A DNA stretch of 64,000 bases, from positions 1-64,000 of the forward strand of contig JAZSFC010000043.1 in assembly GCA_045531955.1 (NCBI GenBank). Reading direction: 5' to 3'. The notes beneath the pieces are model-generated. The model was not told the origin of the DNA, made no database searches, and saw nothing but the letters and a program-made list of their open reading frames with translations. The stretch's first letter is position 1. Every line of letters begins with the position of its first letter. A program made the translations under genes and the position numbers. This DNA is from SIG299 sp045531955. GTDB lineage: Bacteria > Bacillota > Clostridia > Lachnospirales > Lachnospiraceae. This document shows positions 58,941-64,000 of this stretch, in pieces.

Positions 58941-60833
58941 TTATGACTGAATCAAAGATTCTCCTGCTTCATTTCTTGGTTCATAACAAACACCGCCATG
59001 GAATACCTTGGCACCGCAGCCTGCACAGCCCTTACGGCAGTTTGGAGTGACAACCTCTTCCTTACCCTTGGTGTATTCTCTCCAAAGAAATGTTTTGGTA
59101 ACTCCGGCATCAATAAAGTCCCAAGGAAGAATTTCCTCCTGCTCACGTTCCCTATGATTATAAAAATCCATGGAAAGACCAAGGTTTTCAAAGGATTTTA
59201 CCCACATGTCAAACTTAAAATGTTCTGACCAGGAATCAAAAATACAACCGTTATTATAAGCTTCTACAAGCAAATCACAAAGCTTTCTGTCACCACGGGC
59301 AAATACACCTTCTAACATGGTAAGCTCAGCATCGTGCCAGTTATATTTGATACTTTTATTGTTTAACTGTTCTTTTAATTTTGCACTCAACAACTTTCTC
59401 TTTGCAATAAACTCTTCCTGTTTTGCCATTCTTGTCCACTGGAACGGCGTAAAAGGCTTTGGCACAAAGAAAGATGTACTGGTTGTTATACTTACTTTTC
59501 CGTTACGCTCAGATTTCGGAATCGTATAATATTCTCTGGCAATTTTATCAGACAAAACCGCAATCTGCTCAATATCATCCTCTGTTTCCGTCGGAAGGCC
59601 AAGCATAAAATATAATTTGACCTTATTCCATCCACTGGTAAAGGCAGACATGGCACCGGTCAATATATTTTCTTCCGTAAGCCCCTTATTAATAACATTG
59701 CGCAAACGCTGGGAACCTGCCTCCGGTGCAAAGGTAAGACTGCTCTTTTTAATATCCTGGACTTTACTCATAACATCCAGTGCAAACGCATCAATACGAA
59801 GAGAAGGCAGGGAAATATTCACCCCTTCTTTTTTAAACGTTTCAATTAAATAATATACCAGTTCATGCAACTGGGAATAGTCACTGGAGCTTAAGGAGCT
59901 TAAAGAAATTTCCTCATGTCCGGTATTGCGAATCATTTCTACCGCACGTTTCTTTAAAAATTCCACATCCCGCTCACGGATAGGACGATATAACATACCC
60001 GCCTGACAAAAACGGCAGCCTCGGATACAACCACGCTGGATTTCCAGAACTACTCTGTCCTGCACTGCTTTCACATACGGAACCAGTGGTTTTTCCGGAT
60101 AAAAAGTGTCGGAAAGATTCATTTCCACCTGCTTGCGGATCGTTTTCTTTGCATGCACATTATTAGGCTCAAAGGATGCAATGGTACCGTCTTCCTTATA
60201 TGTGACATTATAGAACAAAGGCACATAAAGTCCCTCGATTTCAGCTGCTTTTTCTAAAAACTGCAGTCTGGTACCGCCGTTTTGCTTATTTTCTTTATAG
60301 GCATCCAAGAGCTGGTCGTATACCGTCTCTCCTTCACCGATATAGAAAATATCAAAAAAATCTGCCAAAGGTTCCGGATTGTACGCACACGGACCGCCTC
60401 CGATAACAATCGGATGTTCGTTTGTCCGTTCCTTAGCTCTTAAAGGAATCTGGGATAAGTCCAAAATTTGCAGCACATTGGTGTAACACATTTCATATTG
60501 CAAGGTAATGCCTAAAAAGTCAAAATTTTTAATTGGATGCTGGGATTCCAAAGCAAATAACGGAATGTTTTTTTCGCGTAAAACCTTGTCCATATCCATC
60601 CATGGAGAATAGACACGTTCGCAATACGTATCTTCTCTTTTATTGAACATATCGTATAAAATCTGAATGCCGAGATGGGACATCCCTATTTCATAAACAT
60701 CAGGAAAACACATACAAAAACGTATGTCTACTTTTGCCGGGTCTTTTACCACCATATTTACTTCATTGCCTATATATCTTGCCGGTTTTTCTACCTGCAT
60801 TAAAATTTCATCAGATAATGCCAGTTTTCTCAA
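58941..60833 (-). CDS. TIGR03960 B12-binding-type radical SAM protein
   Basis: 630 residues. N-terminal cobalamin-binding-like domain (VDIRFCMCFPDVYEIGMSHL, GGGPCAYNPEPLADFFDIFY) and radical SAM core with the CxxxCxxC cluster in RGCIRGCRFCQAGMLYRP. SLSSLSSSDYSQLHELV follows. A Cys-rich segment near the C-terminus (CRKGCAGCGAKVF) may hold a second cluster. Substrate unknown. TTG start with GGAGG 6 nt upstream. Cotranscribed with the TIGR03936 and rng genes. Confidence 0.93.
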   Translation of the reverse strand: MRKLALSDEILMQVEKPARYIGNEVNMVVKDPAKVDIRFCMCFPDVYEIGMSHLGIQILYDMFNKREDTYCERVYSPWMDMDKVLREKNIPLFALESQHPIKNFDFLGITLQYEMCYTNVLQILDLSQIPLRAKERTNEHPIVIGGGPCAYNPEPLADFFDIFYIGEGETVYDQLLDAYKENKQNGGTRLQFLEKAAEIEGLYVPLFYNVTYKEDGTIASFEPNNVHAKKTIRKQVEMNLSDTFYPEKPLVPYVKAVQDRVVLEIQRGCIRGCRFCQAGMLYRPIRERDVEFLKKRAVEMIRNTGHEEISLSSLSSSDYSQLHELVYYLIETFKKEGVNISLPSLRIDAFALDVMSKVQDIKKSSLTFAPEAGSQRLRNVINKGLTEENILTGAMSAFTSGWNKVKLYFMLGLPTETEDDIEQIAVLSDKIAREYYTIPKSERNGKVSITTSTSFFVPKPFTPFQWTRMAKQEEFIAKRKLLSAKLKEQLNNKSIKYNWHDAELTMLEGVFARGDRKLCDLLVEAYNNGCIFDSWSEHFKFDMWVKSFENLGLSMDFYNHREREQEEILPWDFIDAGVTKTFLWREYTKGKEEVVTPNCRKGCAGCGAKVFHGGVCYEPRNEAGESLIQS

Positions 60834-60867
60834 AATATGCCTCCAAAATCATGATATATTATGAATA

Positions 60868-60896
60868 ATTATATCACATTTATTTTAGAAACACAA
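60868..60896 (-). promoter_or_regulatory. Candidate promoter of the TIGR03960 operon
   Basis: On the minus strand: TTGTGT (60896-60891), 17 nt, TATAAT (60873-60868). It overlaps the end of the small ORF at 60880-61038. Confidence 0.65.
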
Positions 60897-61038
60897 TGTC
60901 TGTTGTAAGATAGTTATATACTTCTTCTACAATTTTTATATCTCTTGTTATAAACTTTAAAACAATCAGTATCATACATAAAACCATGGCACAGAACGTT
61001 CGTAATAACAAGGATTTCATTTTATATTCTTCGGACAT
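60880..61038 (-). CDS. Small single-pass membrane protein, possible SpoIVFA/M23 N-terminal remnant
   Basis: 52 residues. RBS AAAGGAGGAT lies 6 nt before ATG. A short charged N-terminus (MSEEYKMKSLLLRTF), one membrane helix (CAMVLCMILIVLKFI, about residues 16-30) and a short outside tail ending TTDIVFLK. The good RBS and topology argue for real translation. In related Firmicutes, spoIVFA-spoIVFB lie between min and rplU genes; a membrane-anchored N-terminus of this shape resembles SpoIVFA/SpoIIQ-like proteins without their M23 domain. That link is speculative. Confidence 0.55.
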   Translation of the reverse strand: MSEEYKMKSLLLRTFCAMVLCMILIVLKFITRDIKIVEEVYNYLTTDIVFLK

Positions 61039-61102
61039 AACTTCATCCTCCTTTTTATATTTTTATGCCGGAATATAATGCAATATTACTTCAAGGAAAG
61101 TG

Positions 61103-61131
61103 TTGAAATATTCTGTTTTACAAGCTATAAT
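61103..61131 (+). promoter_or_regulatory. SigA-type promoter of the zinc-ribbon protein gene
   Basis: TTGAAA (61103-61108), 17 nt, TATAAT (61126-61131), 33 nt before the ATG. Confidence 0.8.
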
Positions 61132-61164
61132 GAACCCATAAGCAAAAGAATAAGGAGGCTCATC

Positions 61165-61986
61165 ATGTCCTGGTGTCCAAAATGTAAAAATGAATATCGT
61201 GCCGGTATCACAATCTGTCCGGATTGTAACGAAGAATTATTAGAAGAATTAACCGAAGAGGTAACATTAGAGTTTGTTCCGGTTTTCCAAACAACCGATG
61301 AAGAATTAAAAGAAAAAATAATGAAATATTTAGCTCACTGTGGTCACAAGGTTCAGGAAGAATCCGGTATGGTTGAAACCGAAGAAGGCGAAACCATAAC
61401 CGCGTTTGCTGTTTTAGTACCTAAAGATTCCTTTGCAGAAGCTATGCAGGAAATCCGTACGGTTCTTACTTATGAAGCAAAAAAAGAAGCCGGTGAAGAA
61501 GATTTAAAACCAAGGAATCATGCGCCGGAACCATCTACGGTTTATGTTGATGCCAAAGCACGCTATCAGGAGTATAAATCCTCCGGTATTATGTTCCTTG
61601 TGTTCGCTGCCCTTTTTCTTGTTTTTGGTATTTTAAATATTGTTGGTGTTATCAATATTATGGCTTCTACAGTGTCCCTGATTCTGATATTTGCAGCTGT
61701 AATCGGTTTTACCTATGTAGGTATCACTTCCCTTATGAAAATTTCTTCCTTGAAAGAAGAAGTTTCTACGGAAGAACAAACCACTGATACTATCATGGAT
61801 TATTTAAAAGAAAACTTTACCAAAGAAAAACTGCTTCACTATGCAGATGATGATACTTCCGGTGAATTACTTTATTTTCAACTGATGGAAGAAATGAAGA
61901 AACAGGTTACGGAAGCATTTCCTGAAGCAGATGAAAACTATCTGGAAGCTTTACTGGAGGATTATTATAATTCCCTTGACTTATAA
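61165..61986 (+). CDS. Zinc-ribbon membrane protein of unknown function
   Basis: 273 residues. N-terminal zinc ribbon SWCPKCKNEYRAGITICPDC (two CPxC pairs), an acidic region, then two membrane helices (about 150-190: GIMFLVFAALFLVFGILNIV and VSLILIFAAVIGFTYVGI), and a charged C-terminal helix region. Start: the frame opens at 61078, but AAGGAGG before ATG 61165 is the clear RBS. Similar proteins are frequent in Lachnospiraceae; no role known. Single gene with its own promoter and terminator. Confidence 0.85.
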   Translation: MSWCPKCKNEYRAGITICPDCNEELLEELTEEVTLEFVPVFQTTDEELKEKIMKYLAHCGHKVQEESGMVETEEGETITAFAVLVPKDSFAEAMQEIRTVLTYEAKKEAGEEDLKPRNHAPEPSTVYVDAKARYQEYKSSGIMFLVFAALFLVFGILNIVGVINIMASTVSLILIFAAVIGFTYVGITSLMKISSLKEEVSTEEQTTDTIMDYLKENFTKEKLLHYADDDTSGELLYFQLMEEMKKQVTEAFPEADENYLEALLEDYYNSLDL

Positions 61987-62030
61987 AAAAGAACAGGATG
62001 CGGTCTAAAAAGACAGCATCCTGTTTTTTA
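61985..62030. terminator. Bidirectional terminator
   Basis: AAAAAAGAACAGGATGC and GCATCCTGTTTTTT around GGTCTAAAAAGACA (which can also form a GTCT/AGAC stem). U-runs on both strands serve the zinc-ribbon gene and the convergent helicase. Confidence 0.92.
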
Positions 62031-64000
62031 CAGTTCAAAAGAAAACAGTTCTTCCAGTTCTTCTTTACTCAAAGAATTAATAAATACTTCTTTTGACTCT
62101 ATAACAGAATCGGAAAGTTCTTTTTTCTTCTTTTGCAATTTATAAATTTTTTCTTCAATGGTTCCTTTGGTAATCAGTTTAATTACCTGTACGGAATTTT
62201 TTTGACCGATACGATGGGCGCGGTCGGTTGCCTGTTCTTCCACAGCCGGATTCCACCATGGATCAAAATGAATAACCGTATCCGCACCGGTTAAATTAAG
62301 ACCGGTACCGCCTGCTTTTAATGAAATTAAAAACAACTGGCCTTCTCCTGCATTAAAACGCTTTACATAATCGTTCCGTTCTGCAACCTTAGTACTGCCT
62401 TCCATGTAAAAATATTGATAATTTAGTTCATCCAGTGCCTTTTGGATAATTTCCAACATAGAGGTAAACTGGGAAAACACAAGGATTCTGTGCCCGTTTG
62501 ATATTAAGTCGGGCAAAATTTGAAGAAACAATTCAAGTTTTCCGCTTTCTCCTTCATAATTATCCAAAAAAGTACCCGGATGGCAGCAGATCTGGCGTAA
62601 TCTTGTTAATGCAGCGAGAATCTGGAAACGGGCATGTCCCATATTTTCAAAACCAAAATCTTCACCAAGTTCGCCTCGGAAACTTTCAAGGAAGGAAAGA
62701 TACAGCTTTTTCTGTTCTAATGTTAAATCCGTAAGGAATTTGGTTTCTACCTTTTCCGGCAGTTCCTGTAATACATCCTTTTTCATTCTCCGCATAATAA
62801 ACGGACGGATACGTTTATTTAAGCTAGCCAGTGCTTCCTCATCATTTTTTAGTATCTGCTTTTCGTACTGCTTCACAAATCTGGAATGTGTCAGCAGATA
62901 ATATGGCATGACAAAATCAAAAATGGACCAAAGCTCTGATAAGGAATTTTCAATCGGCGTACCGGTTAACGCAAACCGATGGGTTGCATTTAGTGATTTT
63001 ACAGACTTGGCATTCAAAGATGCAGCATTTTTGATAAACTGTGCTTCGTCCAAAAAAACAGTATGAAACTGTATTTCATCATAATTTTGAATGTCGCGTC
63101 TAAGCAACGGATATGATGTAATAAACACATCTACAGGTTCCGTTGTTTTAATTATGGATAAACGTTCCTCCGGTGTGCCTGTAATCACCTTACATTTTAA
63201 ATCCGGAGTGAAGTTTTCCAGTTCATCCAGCCAGTTATAAACCAAGGAAGTCGGACAAACAATCATAAAACGGTGTACCGCGTCCCGGTCTTTCATTGCC
63301 TTTATATAAACAATGGACTGCAACGTTTTACCAAGACCCATATCATCCGCAAGAATTCCTCCAAGCTGATGGTCAGCCAAAGTCATAAGCCATTGATATC
63401 CGATTTCCTGATACGGACGAAGTGTTGCATGGATTCCCTCCGGAAGCTCATACTGCTGCTTTTCCATATTAGTGATAGTATTAATCAGCTGATGAAATTC
63501 CTCATTTTTTTGCACTTCTACAGCTGTCTCATCAAATAAATCATCTACATAAAGAGCTAGTCCTTTGGATAACCGGAAGGTTGTATTTGCTTCCATGTCT
63601 TTATTTGACACATTTAAATTATCTAAAAGAGTAACCATTTTACCGATTTCTTCTGCTTCTAAATCGATAAAACTGCCATCTGTTAAACGGAAAAACTTTT
63701 TCTTCAAACGGTAAGAACGGAATAACTGCTGCAGTTCTTCTTTTGAAATATCACCGTAATTCAAATCAAGTTCCAAAAGGTCAATATCCTTAGAAATTCT
63801 AAGTCCTACCGAAAAAGTATTACTTTGTTTTGTCTTCATTTTACGGAAAGAATCGGAGTAAAATACTTCTCCGTACTCCATCAAACTTGACAACCCTTCC
63901 TGAATGAAGTGATAAATCTCGCTGTCGGCTTTTAGCAAATAAAAACCGCTGTAAGGCTCAAAGCCAAGTTCTTCTAACCGGTTGATTACTGCCATCTCTT
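62028..64000 (-). CDS. SNF2 family DEAD-like helicase, 5' end outside the window
   Basis: At least 655 residues; the frame is still open at the right edge (a GAG codon precedes the first Met), so the N-terminus, probably with a SWIM zinc finger, is missing. Helicase motifs in order: LRPYQEIGYQWLM (Q-like), LADDMGLGKTLQSI (I), FLDEAQFIKN (II, DEAQ), FALTGTPIENSLSELWSIFD (III), VFSQFTSMLEII (IV), LKAGGTGLNLTGAD (V) and DRAHRIGQKNSVQVIKLI (VI). It is a bacterial Swi2/Snf2 ATPase likely acting on protein-DNA or RNA polymerase complexes; the specific target is unknown. Confidence 0.93.
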   Translation of the reverse strand, partial: EMAVINRLEELGFEPYSGFYLLKADSEIYHFIQEGLSSLMEYGEVFYSDSFRKMKTKQSNTFSVGLRISKDIDLLELDLNYGDISKEELQQLFRSYRLKKKFFRLTDGSFIDLEAEEIGKMVTLLDNLNVSNKDMEANTTFRLSKGLALYVDDLFDETAVEVQKNEEFHQLINTITNMEKQQYELPEGIHATLRPYQEIGYQWLMTLADHQLGGILADDMGLGKTLQSIVYIKAMKDRDAVHRFMIVCPTSLVYNWLDELENFTPDLKCKVITGTPEERLSIIKTTEPVDVFITSYPLLRRDIQNYDEIQFHTVFLDEAQFIKNAASLNAKSVKSLNATHRFALTGTPIENSLSELWSIFDFVMPYYLLTHSRFVKQYEKQILKNDEEALASLNKRIRPFIMRRMKKDVLQELPEKVETKFLTDLTLEQKKLYLSFLESFRGELGEDFGFENMGHARFQILAALTRLRQICCHPGTFLDNYEGESGKLELFLQILPDLISNGHRILVFSQFTSMLEIIQKALDELNYQYFYMEGSTKVAERNDYVKRFNAGEGQLFLISLKAGGTGLNLTGADTVIHFDPWWNPAVEEQATDRAHRIGQKNSVQVIKLITKGTIEEKIYKLQKKKKELSDSVIESKEVFINSLSKEELEELFSFEL

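Overview
The window looks like chromosomal core DNA of a low-GC, Gram-positive, endospore-forming rod of the class Clostridia, most likely a Lachnospiraceae member. The evidence is the gene order (ylxM-ffh-rpsP-khpA-rimM-trmD-rplS-lepB-rbgA-rnhB; gpsA-spoIVA; DUF4321-radC-mreBCD-PBP2-minCDE-rodA-mgsA; TIGR03960-TIGR03936-rng-rplU-prp-rpmA-obgE-yhbY-nadD-yqeK-rsfS), the L27 N-terminal extension paired with Prp protease, the AGGAGG-type ribosome binding sites and the sporulation gene spoIVA. The species is inferred, not shown. No rRNA, tRNA, CRISPR array, prophage or complete insertion sequence was seen.

Layout. 1-1627: accessory end, with a decayed MocR-type regulator and an AT-rich membrane-anchored InlB-repeat/LRR protein. 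1650-13740 (+): SRP, ribosome maturation, tRNA modification and lipid genes, ending in gpsA and spoIVA. 13780-24510 (+): secreted NlpC/P60 hydrolase, a membrane MutS-like ATPase, rnhA, mutS-mutL-miaA and a methionine gamma-lyase-family enzyme. 24557-35500 (+): radC and a cell-shape/division block (mreBCD, PBP2, minCDE, rodA), then mgsA and a lipoprotein-type D,D-carboxypeptidase. 35565-42567: a DUF378 protein (-), then an HlyD-like protein, yggS, sepF, ylmH, divIVA, aroB, lspA and rluD (+). 42590-49020: accessory-flavoured stretch with an AAA ATPase, an orphan BlaI repressor with a palindromic operator, a tyrosine recombinase (-), a DUF1540 mini-protein, a large amidase (-) and ttcA. 49086-50239: divergent yneA-like/lexA SOS pair with four LexA-like boxes. 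50308-60833 (-): rsfS to TIGR03960. 60880-64000: a small membrane ORF (-), a zinc-ribbon membrane protein (+) and the C-terminal part of a SNF2 helicase (-).

How it works together. Three functional groups dominate: ribosome assembly and translation (ffh, rpsP, rimM, trmD, rplS, rbgA, der, obgE, rplU, rpmA, prp, rsfS, yhbY, ylmH, rluD); wall growth and division-site selection (MreBCD, PBP2, RodA, MinCDE, SepF, DivIVA, carboxypeptidase, amidase, NlpC/P60, YneA-like); and genome maintenance (MutS/MutL, RNases HI/HII, RadC, LexA).

Most notable non-coding signals: a possible mutually exclusive SD/anti-SD switch in front of rpsP (3535-3603); a 140-bp cruciform-like element with 10-bp terminal inverted repeats between yhbY and obgE (52248-52387); a 13-bp perfect inverted repeat with a repeated TTACAAAATT motif next to the tyrosine recombinase; an L19 leader and a possible L21 leader; and inverted operator-like sites 100 bp apart around the NlpC/P60 promoter.
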